From contig JBOZIK010000001.1 of assembly GCA_051453625.1 (NCBI GenBank), positions 31,596,447 to 31,660,446 on the forward strand: a stretch of DNA of 64,000 nt. The letters are read 5' to 3'. Below, piece after piece: positions 21,242 through 31,821 of the stretch; position 1 is the first letter of the stretch, and every line of letters begins with the position of its first letter. The notes beneath the pieces are model-generated. The model was not told the origin of the DNA and did not search any database. It worked only from the letters and a program-made list of their open reading frames with translations. Source of the stretch: Welwitschia mirabilis. Lineage: Eukaryota; Gnetophyta; Gnetopsida; Welwitschiales. The translations under genes were made by a program, and so were the position numbers.

Positions 21242-23600
21242 AATGTCAAGTATGTCTCATAAGCAAAAACAAATCATAGGATCTTTTACTCCTAATGTGA
21301 ATATTACCCTTAGAGAATTGTTATCTAACAAGAAATGAGAGATTCCAATCCCTTTTTATCTATCCCCAAGAGATGACATTAATCTTAAAAATTTAAATGC
21401 CTACTTAAGTTTTAGTATAGAGGATGATGAAGATCCTCTGCAATTCATAGCAGACATAGAATAATTAATCCTTACCTCAAGAAATGGAAAGAAAAAAATA
21501 ACTAATAGAATATATATGATTATCTTTCTCATGACATTAAAGGATAAAGTAAAAAATCAGCTAAAAGCCATATCATACAAAAGCTTAAAAACATGGGATC
21601 AAGTCTAGAAAATACTTGTTAAGAGATTTATTAGTGTGAAACTATAAGAAAAAGAAAAAATAAGATAAGAAACTTTTAACAAAAATCAAATGAATACTAT
21701 GTTTCCACATATAAGTATTTNNNNNNNNNNNNNNNNNNNNNNNNNNNNNNNNNNNNNNNNNNNNNNNNNNNNNNNNNNNNNNNNNNNNNNNNNNNNNNNN
21801 NNNNNNNNNNNNNNNNNNNNNNNNNNNNNNNNNNNNNNNNNNNNNNNNNNNNNNNNNNNNNNNNNNNNNNNNNNNNNNNNNNNNNNNNNNNNNNNNNNNN
21901 NNNNNNNNNNNNNNNNNNNNNNNNNNNNNNNNNNNNNNNNNNNNNNNNNNNNNNNNNNNNNNNNNNNNNNNNNNNNNNNNNNNNNNNNNNNNNNNNNNNN
22001 NNNNNNNNNNNNNNNNNNNNNNNNNNNNNNNNNNNNNNNNNNNNNNNNNNNNNNNNNNNNNNNNNNNNNNNNNNNNNNNNNNNNNNNNNNNNNNNNNNNN
22101 NNNNNNNNNNNNNNNNNNNNNNNNNNNNNNNNNNNNNNNNNNNNNNNNNNNNNNNNNNNNNNNNNNNNNNNNNNNNNNNNNNNNNNNNNNNNNNNNNNNN
22201 NNNNNNNNNNNNNNNNNNNNNNNNNNNNNNNNNNNNNNNNNNNNNNNNNNNNNNNNNNNNNNNNNNNNNNNNNNNNNNNNNNNNNNNNNNNNNNNNNNNN
22301 NNNNNNNNNNNNNNNNNNNNNNNNNNNNNNNNNNNNNNNNNNNNNNNNNNNNNNNNNNNNNNACATATGAGTATTTCTTTATAGCCTACCATTTTAATCC
22401 AGTAGATGCTTTTTCACCAGTAGAACTAATAGACTACTTTATAGTGGGATAACTCCACATACAAAACAACTTGAAGATTTTTGTTATGAAGGAAACATCA
22501 TGAACCTTACATTAGATGATGCCTAGACAAAATTAAAAGAACTCATGGATATTAGTCAAACTTAGTTAATTCTTAAAGAAAATCCAAATATAGGCTAACT
22601 CATCAAAGACTTAAAAATGATTAAACAATAAGAAGAGATGGAATTCAATCCTAAAAATTCCATAAGATATTTTAGAACAACCTTGAAGAAGAATGCAAAA
22701 ACAATCTTAGATGTCAAATCCATAACTAAAAAAAAATTGTACAAACTTGTGAATTATATGAGGATAATTGTNNNGTTACTAAAAATTGTCCTCTTTTACC
22801 AACATTCAAAGAAAGAATATGTAAAGAATTTTGTGCTTTTAATCAATCATCTCAAAACTTTAAAAATCAAAATCAGGCACAACTAAGGTTAAGCATTCAT
22901 TTCTAAAATAATACTCAACCTTTTAGAAACTGATTTGAAAACATAAACTACTAACTAAGATCATCAAACTTTTAACATCTAAATGATCAACTCATGAACC
23001 TTACAGATGAAATTAGAAAATTAAATATTAACTTTGAAAAACAAAATGCCAACNNNNNNNNNNNNNNNNNNNNNNNNNNNNNNNNNNNNNNNNNNNNNNN
23101 NNNNNNNNNNNNNNNNNNNNNNNNNNNNNNNNNNNNNNNNNNNNNNNNNNNNNNNNNNNNNNNNNNNNNNNNNNNNNNNNNNAGACAAGAAATAAACCCT
23201 CCTCCATGTGAATATTTCACCTCCTAAAATAATTTTATAAATGATAAAGAATAAGAGGAAGAGTAAATTAAAATATTAAGAGACTATAACTTTCCTTCTC
23301 TTAGAAAAAAGAAAAAGAAAAATCCTTTTTAATAAATCATGCCTTAGCTTGATAGAAATAATAATAATTAAACATTTAACTAACATCTTAAAGCCTTAAT
23401 GAAAAATGTGAGCATAAGTGTCCCTTTTTAAAAAATTTTTCAAGAAAATTTAGGGTACTTAAAATTATAGAAATACTTAATTAAAAAAAAAACAAAAACA
23501 AGTCATTCCTAGAAAAATCTTTCTAGTTCAATCCCTCACAAACTTAGTATTACAAAAATCACCCAAATTTAAAAATCCAGGAGTAGCAATGGTGACTATT
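21242..23600 (+). pseudogene. Decayed gag of element 3
   Basis: The start MSSMSHKQKQIIGSFTPNVN leads to LRELLSNKK and a stop at 21336. The frame then continues past stops with NLNAYLSFSIEDDEDPLQFI and ISYKSLKTWDQV, matching elements 1 and 2 and giving the best view of the N-terminal half. Later parts (about 22380-23540) run in several frames. The 642-N gap at 21721-22362 has no counterpart in element 1, where the same region is continuous, and its edges share the word ACATAT(A/G)AGTATTT, so it may be partly spurious. Smaller gaps lie at 22772-22774 and 23054-23182; the latter has about the length expected from element 1. Confidence 0.7.
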
Positions 23601-23629
23601 ACTTTAGAGGGGAACAAAAATATTAGGGA

Positions 23630-24035
23630 AGCTTCATTAGAAATTTAAGTGAATGTTAACATTATGCCACTTCATATTTGTAAGAGACTTGGTTAGAAGG
23701 ATAGAATAAAGCCTACTCTAGTTGTCTTAAAATTAGCAGATACATCAGTTAAGAAACCATTAGGCCTAATTAAAGATTTGGCAATACAAATAGAAGAGGT
23801 TTGATACTTGATAGATATGATTATCATAGAATTTGAGCATAAAAAAGGATACCCATTACTTCTAAGACTATCATTTTGTGTAATAGCCCACTGCATCTTT
23901 GATATAAGAGTAGAAACAATGAAATGTCATTTCGGAAATAGAAAGTTTACAATTAGAGTCTTTGATGTAGATGAGAAAGATTTAGGTGATGAAATAAACA
24001 TTGAATATAACATCAAACCCACTTTATTTTTATAA
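23630..24035 (+). pseudogene. Decayed retropepsin of element 3
   Basis: The domain is readable almost throughout: NIMPLHICKRLG, then LKLADTSVKKPLGLIKDLAI, GYPLLL and MKCHFGNRKFTIRVFDVDEK, with an open stretch of 75 codons at 3' (23808-24035). The catalytic triplet is destroyed: where D-x-G-(A/T)-S stands in sister copies, this one reads Glu-Ile-stop. The enzyme would be inactive even without the other stops. Sequence after 24035 keeps an acidic, charged tail to about 24180. Confidence 0.8.
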
Positions 24036-26360
24036 CATCATCCACTTAAGGCATTAGAGATGAAATTAAATAAACATATGTTTTATTATAACTAACTTGA
24101 GATTGAAGAAACCATAAATATATCCAACTTTAAGAGTGAAATACAACCTTTAATGTGTAAGTAAGTTTAACTTTTCAAGAAAGATTATGAGGGAGATTTT
24201 CCATTATATAAGCCAAAAATTGAAAATTATACTTTGAATAAAATGTCTTTAATGGACTAGAATATAATTTTCTTTGTAATGTTTAAAATAAAACTCTTGC
24301 ATTCAATGAAAATATTTTACTAGAGTTACCATTTTACTCCCCTTTGACTTTCAAAATTTATGCTTTAATATGATAATGTAGAGTGGTTTTCATTACTTCT
24401 CTCTCTTATGTTTTATCAATTGGTAAATTTTTGGTTTGAAGCTTATTTCTTTGAAAATTTTATGACCAAAAGAGATCCTTAATTTTTCATTCTTTTTTTC
24501 AATAAAAGTATGCTTTAGATTTGGGAATTGAATAAAATTTTCTTTTCTTAATATTTTCTTTTTAGTTTTCTGTTTTGACAGTCTCTGATTTTATTTTCTA
24601 TTTTCTATTTTTGTTTCTGTTTGTAATTTTGTACTTCTATTTTCTATTATAATAATCTATCATCTTCTATGTCATCCTCATAATAAGGTAGATGACAGTA
24701 AATTTTGTTTTTTTTTTACTTTTTTGATATTTTTCTATTTTTTCTAATAATATTTTATTTTTGTACCTGCATCGTCCTCTATTTCATTTAAATGATGAGA
24801 AAGACAATAGTCAATAAAATATTGATTTTAGTTTTTTGTTATTTTAAGAAAATACATTTTTATGACTCTGTTGAGATTTCTAACATGGCTACTTAAGAAT
24901 TTTAAAAAGTAAATGGGTAAAATTTGGATTTCATGAGTAAATCGTCTAAATTTTCTCTTAGATTTTTCCTTTAGAGGTTATTATGGTATTACTTGATTAT
25001 TTTTCAAATTTGGCTTATGCATTTATCTCTATAACTAGTCTTTTAACTTCAAAATTTTGATGATAAGATTGGATTCACCCAATCTTAGGACATTCACACA
25101 TCTATGAACTTCAGTTTAAAAGAAGATTCTTATTTTTCTGAATGGTGAAANNNNNNNNNNNNNNNNNNNNNNNNNNNNNNNNAAAAAAAGTGGGGTGGGG
25201 TAGAGGGGTGTGTTGGAAATAAGGCCATGATGTTTTATTTATTATATTTCAAAAACATGGCTACCATGACATCCTGGTACAAGTACATTGGGGAAAATAT
25301 TTCCAAAAGAAGTCTTTAAAAGTGTAATATGGTAGATATAAAAACTCCACTGGGAGGTCAATTAGTCATGCTTCATGGGTCCTTACTTCTTTGATGGTGG
25401 TTGCACTCTGTTGATCATAGATAATAANNNNNNNNNNNNNNNNNNNNNNNNNNNNNNNNNNNNNNNNNNNNNNNNNNNNNNNNNNNNNNNNNNNNNNNNN
25501 NNNNNNNNNNNNNNNNNNNNNNNNNNNNNNNNNNNNNNNNNNNNNNNNNNNNNNNNNNNNNNNNNNNNNNNNNNNNNNNNNNNNNNNNNNNNNNNNNNNN
25601 NNNNNNNNNNNNNNNNNNNNNNNNNNNNNNNNNNNNNNNNNNNNNNNNNNNNNNNNNNNNNNNNNNNNNNNNNNNNNNNNNNNACATTACATGATGTTAT
25701 GATTTCTTTCATTGGAGTCTGCTAGGTTAAAATATTAGATAGGTGAGCTATCTTTTCTTTTTATTATATTATGTCCTTTTTTTTATGGTTTTATTAGTTA
25801 TTTCAAAGTTATTACCATATTTTCTTATCATCACATTTTTATATTTGGTTTTTAAATCAAAATAGATTTCTTGCGTAGTTGAGTTTTCTTATTGAATTTT
25901 ATTTTTGGTGTTGTAAGCACTGCTCTTAATAATTTTTTTGATGAAATATTTTTATTGTTCCTTATTTTTCTTTACTTGTCAAGATATTTCATCGATCTAT
26001 ATTTTTCAAATCTGACATTACTCAGCTTTGCACTTCATTTTAGAAAGATGTCATCTTTTATCTACCTTCTCACTCCTATCTAATTTTTTTGCTTTATTTT
26101 CTAATACAGGATGTATAACTTTTTCTTCGGGGAATAGAGACCCATTTTCATGGCTCATTTTCAAAAATTTTTAACTTAATTTAAATTTCTCATAAGATAA
26201 AATTTTCAAAATTTTCATACACATTATGCATTACTTATTATTTATTTATGTGATGTGTTTTATCAGCCTATTTTATAATTCTAGATTTATCTTTTAAAAA
26301 ATAAATTGGCTTGCATTTATGGTTTTTCATCTAGTTTTTGTCAAGGACTGACAAAGAATA
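24036..26360 (+). other. Filler and 3' noncoding region of element 3
   Basis: No RT, RNase H or integrase is present. The filler (about 24420-24985) matches 4690-5290 and 3400-3966. It carries dyad motifs near 24667-24700 and 24770-24810. From about 24985 the sequence matches the 3' region of element 1. A purine/G-rich run at 25183-25215 follows a 32-N gap. A 256-N gap lies at 25428-25683. Confidence 0.6.
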
Positions 26361-26361
26361 A

Positions 26362-26372
26362 GTGGAAGGCTA
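26362..26372 (+). other. Polypurine tract of element 3
   Basis: GTGGAAGGCTA directly precedes the 3' LTR start, at the same place as in elements 1 and 2. Confidence 0.55.
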
Positions 26373-27777
26373 TGTTACACTACTAATTTATGATTATTTG
26401 ATGGGGTTTTATGAGTTTTTTGTAAGAAATTTGTATAGGTTTAAGTGCAATTCTGAGGATTTTGAAGATACAATAGGAAATCTTAGAAATACACATTTCT
26501 CACTTAGATTTGATGTGTTAAAGGCACATATTGNNNNNNNNNNNNNTGGAAAAGGATTACTAAAAAAAATGCTAAATTTTCGCCTTAAAAAAATGGTCAA
26601 AGAAGATTTTTATCCCCTTAGTAATCCTCACAACAAGTAGAATGATGACATTATTGATTGCTGACGAGGATTGATAAATCACTACTAAGTCATTATGCTA
26701 AGTTATCTTTTGTAATAACATGTCATTCCACTTATCATCCGGATGATAATTTGGATGATATTGACATGTAATTAACTCTAATAGTGACCCTTTACTATTT
26801 CATCCATTTCATTTATGTAAAAGAGTGCACCTAGCCATGCCTTCTATTTGTCTTTTTCTATTATGAGTTGTTACAAATAAGTCCCCTTTTAACTCTTCTT
26901 CTTATCTTTATTACATAAAAAATTCTCATGATTGGAGATCGAAAGGTGAGAGAGACGTTCTTTTAGTGAAGGGTTATGCATTCTCCATTGAAGCTCAGCT
27001 ATTTTGTAACCTAGATGCTTATTACTTCTTAATATAAAAACCTTTTTTATTTTCATATTTGCATGTTAGATTCTTAGATCACCCTTATGGTTTATGATTT
27101 TCCTTGATCTGGTGATAATTTCTTAGATGATATAGATCTTCAAGAATAACCTTTGTTAAGGCTAAAAAAAGTAGTGTTAGTTCCATTTTTATGTTGCATG
27201 TTATATTAGATTGTATCTTGCATTTGAAATTTACCTTTTATTTCTTGCATTTCTTTATTTTTTGTTCCTATTCCATTTGAAAANNNNNNNNNNNNNNNNN
27301 NNNNNNNNNNNNNNNNNNNNNNNNNNNNNNNNNNNNNNNNNNNNNNNNNNNNNNNNNNNNNNNNNNNNNNNNNNNNNNNNNNNTTGTTTTCATATTTGCA
27401 TGTTAGATTCTTAGACCACCCTTATGGTTTATGATTTTCCTTGATCTGATGACAATTTCTTAGATGATATAGATCTTCAAGAATAACCTTTGTTAAGGCT
27501 AAAAAAAAGTAGTGTTAGTTCCATTTTTATGTTGCATGTTATATTAGGTTGTATCTTGCATTTGAATTTTACCTTTTATTTCTTGCATTTCTTTATTTTT
27601 GGTTCCTATTCCATTTAAAAAGTAATCCAAGTTTTATCTCATGGTCTTTAATGTGAATATGACAATTTGGGTCTAGTCCCACTCATACTAGTGTGTTATA
27701 TTATGTGAGATATTTATTTATTTTATGAATGATAAAATCCTTTTGAAATTAAGCACTTACACAAATACACACCAACA
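26373..27777 (+). repeat. 3' LTR of element 3 (inflated by a duplicated gap flank)
   Basis: It begins TGTTACACTACTAATTTATG and ends CACACCAACA. The TATA position reads TTACAAATAA (26871-26880), so the box is mutated. A dyad motif with the core TCATCCGGATGATAA lies near 26712-26745. The apparent length of 1405 includes a 100-N gap (27284-27383) flanked by about 236 nearly identical bases (27045-27283 and 27386-27620); without that duplication the length is close to the 1086 of the 5' LTR. A 13-N gap lies at 26534-26546. Confidence 0.8.
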
Positions 27778-27782
27778 ATCAA
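27778..27782. repeat. Target-site duplication, right (element 3)
   Basis: ATCAA follows the LTR end and pairs with ATCAG at 19130-19134. Confidence 0.65.
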
Positions 27783-28795
27783 AACTAACATATTTTTAGC
27801 TCAAGTAGATTTTACTTGCACATGGATATTACTACACCTTAGAGACTAAAGAGTTTTACCATATTATGCATACAGAGAGGCATTTTAATGCTTGTAACTA
27901 TCTTTTTGACATGATTATAACTACCATTCATGACCACAAGATATCTATTCTTTCAAGATCAATCACTACTATTACTGACTACGATGACATTAGACATATA
28001 CATATTCATTCAGCTAGCGGAATGGAGGAGTGTCATGCTTATGGTGCAGCATTAGACATATCAATTGATCTAAATAGTGATAGATAAGGTGTTTTAATAA
28101 TACATTTATTACATGCCTATTAGAATCTTTATAGAGAGCTAATCCATAACATCAACAAATTATTCCATAATAGTCATGTCATGGTCACTTATATTTAGAT
28201 GCTAGTAATATTTAGATTGATGTAGTAAATGGATTTACTAACCTTTATTTCGAAGATACTCAAGGGTATGATTGAGACATGATAGTTATAGAATCTAGGA
28301 TATTATTACCTTCTCTTAACTATGTTTATATGTTTCAATATGTCTAAGCATGTGAGTGAGTAGAGACTCATGTATCTTTAGACTTCAGCTCATTACCTAT
28401 AGGACATAGGCATTCAGATTCTAGAAGAGATAGAAAGAGCTAAGGTTTAAAGATCTATGGTTGGTATCATCATTAATTAGATTCATTCTCTTCTAGTATA
28501 TACTACATAGGGTATTACAGAGGTTATAGACCAAGGCTCACCATGCTTAAGCAGAGGATATTCATGGTTAAGAGGAGAGTTCAACACATCAAGAAGTAGC
28601 TGATTGATATGTGACAGTGCATATTATGCATTAAGAATAATGTAACAGATGACCTTCCATAGGCCAGCAGAGTGTAGGGAGATAAAACAATATGCTTCAT
28701 TATGACATGACTTAATCATCATTTCCCTGTAGATCTTGAGCACTCTCCATCTTCTCCATCTACACCTAAGCCTACTGCGCATCAGAAATTTATTT
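27783..28795 (+). pseudogene. ORF-X, 3' part (element 2)
   Basis: This continues ORF-X after the element 3 insertion. An open stretch of 73 codons (27866-28087) includes HTERHFNACNYLFDMIITTI and ends LDISIDLNSDR before a stop that stands at the Gln of DRQGVL in the reversed copy. Downstream pieces match the reversed copy to about 28790, including a charged region (28560-28600) that could be helical. It encodes no domain I know, and its reading is too broken to test for membrane segments. Confidence 0.5.
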
Positions 28796-29353
28796 TAGCA
28801 TGATAAGAGAAGTGATTTATTATGTTGAATTATGTATCTTTTCTTTGTAAATTATATTAAAAACTCATATTTTTATAGACATATTATTTTTTGAGTATCA
28901 CCATGATGTACATTTCTATTACTAAGATATTATGCACATATTTTACATATCATTTTTAACGTTACATGATGATAATTTTTCTTATGTTATACATGATTAT
29001 TTTATGATATATGATACATTTTAGTAGAGGGCTATTAAACTTATTATGTTTTAATGTATATCTTTTTAAAAATTTTTTTGCAGTATTCTACTTTTCAAGA
29101 ATAATCTTTGAGTCTATCATCGCCTCCATCTTTCAGATAACCACTAGGACAATAGTATGACCACTTGCTCTACATAAGTGAAATGTTTAGTTATCTATTT
29201 TTGATGTTTTTATTCTACATTTTAAGATTTATGAGATTATTTATAAGTGTAGTTTATAGTTACCTAATTGATTTATTATTAGTTAATTTGGCTCACAATC
29301 ATGGTTGTTAACCTAGTTTTATCAGGGACTAATAAGACTAGGTTGAGGGGCTA
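28796..29353 (+). other. 3' untranslated region and polypurine tract of element 2
   Basis: No gene. The first part matches the - strand at 8640-8498. A dyad motif lies near 29120-29158. The tract GGTTGAGGGGCTA at 29341-29353 directly precedes the LTR start and is preceded by the conserved phrase CTAGTTTTATCAGGGACTAA, as in elements 1 and 3. Confidence 0.6.
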
Positions 29354-30599
29354 TGTTGTGTTACCAAATTATATGTATTTGATAGGGTATTTTGAGTAGT
29401 TTTGTAGGACATTAGATAAATTTATGCTAAGTTTTGATGATAATAGAAAGATAAGGTAAATATCATAAAGACATGCAATATTCATTACATTTGATAGCAT
29501 TTCAAATAAATTACAATACTTTCTATCTAAGGACTAATCATTAATCAAAGAGGTTGATTTGACATAGGAAACATCTTTCCAAAACTGTTGTTCACCTAAT
29601 TATTTAGATGATAGTACAATGGAAAAAGAGCTCATGATACGCAGGACACTTACTAGATTAATTTGGCAACTAAAATGGATTCTGTATGATGTGGCATTAT
29701 CTTCTATGATGTCTAGACAACTAGATGGATGATACCTAAAAATAATACTTTACCAAACCTTTTCCATGTGTCATGTACCTTCTTGTGTAGTTATTAGGGT
29801 TTTATCACATTTGTTAGTATTTGCTATTTTTAGATTCTTTATTTGTAATAAATACCTTTCTCAACCTTGACTCTAACTTTATCTTTTTTAGCACTAGAAA
29901 TTCTTGTGACAAGAAATTAAAGGGTAGCAGATCCATCCATTTTTATTGTAGAGAAATATCTTCCTTGATGTTGGACTATGTATCCTTCATTGAGGTGCTG
30001 CTACTTTGTAACATGAATGTTGATTGGACTTAATCAAAAGTCTTTCTTTTTATATCATTTATTATATACATCTTTCTTATGGTTTTTATTACTTTTGATT
30101 TTATTATAGCTTCATATATGATATAGATCATGAGGATAAACTATGTTAAGGTTGATATTATTAGTTTAGGTGCATTACATTTTATTCCCTGGATAAACTT
30201 GGTATTGTTTTCATATTCTGTTTGACACATGTAATAGCTTAGGTTGATCATGATTTGGTGATGGCGTTTGTTCATTGATCTATATTATATAGGAATAATA
30301 TTTATGATAGATTGATTTTTTAATCGAATAGATGTTACATTTAGAATAGATCTTGCATCTCATTTGCATAGTATATTCACTTGTATTGTTACTTTGCATT
30401 ATTATTTTGTTTTACTTAGAGAGTACATTAATATTTCACTTGAAATCAATTCTCTTTTTTCTTGCCTATCCCTTTGATGGACTTACAACATTTGGATCAC
30501 TCCTATCTATATTAGTATGTTGTGTTTATAATATATATATTTTTGTAATTTTCAGAATTTGTTTAAGGATGTAACATTTTACAAATATGTATTACAACA
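29354..30599 (+). repeat. 3' LTR of element 2 (subfamily 2, 1246 bp)
   Basis: It starts TGTTGTGTTACCAAATTATA and ends GTATTACAACA. It aligns with the LTR at 31822-33050 better than with the 1.07-kb LTRs of elements 1, 3 and the solo copy, so two LTR subfamilies are present. A dyad motif lies near 29690-29735. No clear TATA box remains. Confidence 0.75.
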
Positions 30600-30839
30600 T
30601 AGTACTAGTTCTATTATTATTTTTTTAAGCATTAAAACCAAGTTAAAACAATTTTAATTAAGTGTCAGTTTAGAATAAAAACCAAGTTAACATAAATAAG
30701 ATTTTATATTAATCTTTTTATTAAGTATAAAAGTTATTATAATAAGAGAAAATTCAATTACAATGTAGCTATAAAAACTAAAAAAGTATAGGTGGAGAAG
30801 GGTAAATGAGAAAGATAGATCACGAAATTTAGCTTATAA
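30600..30839. other. AT-rich spacer
   Basis: Nothing recognisable apart from a local near-repeat (AACCAAGTTAA twice, near 30640 and 30680). Confidence 0.5.
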
Positions 30840-31490
30840 ATCTTCTATGAGAAGCAAGCTTTTCAAATTTTGATCCATCTCTTTGTGTTTCTTTAATATC
30901 TCCTTTTTCTTCTTAGCAATCTTTTCATTTCCCCTTATATATTTCTAATCCAACTCCTTTGTGACTTGAGTACTTCATCTAAGAAGGTATTACTTAAAGT
31001 AGTTAAGGAATGATGATGAGTAATGAAACAAGTAGCAACAGAAGGTGTATAAGAAGGGGGATGAGAAGATTCACTAATAGGATCTTCCTCCTTTCTTCTT
31101 ATAGTGGTTAGATAATAGGAAGATGAAGGAGCTTCAAGAGAAGGGGAAGTTCTTTAAGGATTTTTTTTCCTTCTTCTTAAATCTTCTTAAGACCACTTGG
31201 AGTTCAATCTTCATTTTTATACTTGATAAGTTGGATAGTCTTTTTAGGGATTATGGATTCTATGAGGGTCCTCTTCCATCCCTCCAAGTATAGAGTATAA
31301 ACTAAGGCATTATAAATCAAGTTTAAAAGTAAGAATGGGAGGAAAATATTACTCCTCTGGTCCACATTATCTACTATAGTGATAAAATGAAATTTGGCAT
31401 GTTAAAGGAATTTATTATCTTAAATGATCCTAATCATATTAGAATGACTATGGTAGGCATTAGTTACATGTGACATAGGAAAAACCTTTT
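30840..31490 (-). pseudogene. ORF-Y: unrecognised broken reading frame
   Basis: On the - strand several frames give non-random protein-like stretches: ILGGMEEDPHRIHNP near 31300-31250, a Ser/Pro-rich segment with SSHPPSYTPSVATCF (about 31065-31020), and a basic C-terminal part rich in Lys/Arg (30960-30880) that could be a coiled coil. An alternative frame of the first part reads as a hydrophobic region followed by LEGW. The layout (hydrophobic or structured N-part, Pro-rich linker, charged C-end) is similar in style to plant retrotransposon accessory proteins, but I recognise no family. It lies between two subfamily-2 LTRs, opposite to them in strand. Confidence 0.35.
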
Positions 31491-31821
31491 AAATGATAAA
31501 TTTAAAAATAACATCCCTTTTCTGTTTGATGCATATTCAACATTCAATGTAGCACAATAATAACTGAGGTATTTGGTGAGAAAATAAGGTAAATTATCAT
31601 GATGTTTAACTCCTATTAAAGCTTCTACATCATTAAGAGAAATAAACCAAAAAAGTGTAATAAATGAAAGAATGGATTACCAAGGGTTATCTTTATCTAT
31701 TATTACATTTTAATAGAACTTCAAAACTGCCCTTGACAAGTAGTAAGTGACATCTTCCTTTAACAAGTAGTTTCAATTTATTACCTTAATTTTATTAACA
31801 TAGAAAGATGCAAATAAAGAT
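31491..31821. other. Unassigned AT-rich stretch
   Basis: I see no gene or repeat here. Confidence 0.4.

Larger units (their letters stand above)
19135..27777 (+). mobile_element. Element 3: gag-PR Ty3/gypsy retrotransposon nested in element 2
   Basis: It has two LTRs (19135-20220 and 26373-27777), a primer-binding site, leader, gag, protease, filler, 3' noncoding region and polypurine tract, and a 5-bp target duplication. Like element 1 it lacks RT, RNase H and integrase, with the same join between the protease tail and T-rich filler. It splits ORF-X of element 2: the reversed ORF-X copy at 8498-10430 is continuous across the corresponding point. N gaps at 20330, 20667, 21062, 21721, 23054, 25151, 25428, 26534 and 27284 limit the detail. 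Confidence 0.8.
10431..30599 (+). mobile_element. Element 2: Athila-like Ty3/gypsy retrotransposon with pol and third ORF, split by element 3
   Basis: This is the most complete family member. It consists of gag (from about 10440), protease, RT, RNase H, integrase, 3' noncoding region, ORF-X, polypurine tract and 3' LTR (29354-30599). The 5' LTR and leader are missing: the left edge abuts the reversed ORF-X copy. Bases 19135-27777 belong to the later insertion, element 3. RT and integrase motifs resemble the Athila lineage. The element is dead, with dozens of stops and frameshifts. Confidence 0.75.

Noticed and set aside
21686-22392. Open frames of over 220 codons across the 642-N gap
   Set aside because: These exist only because N does not give stops.
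27866-28087. A 73-codon frame as a stand-alone small gene
   Set aside because: It is a piece of ORF-X, since matching sequence extends on both sides in the reversed copy.
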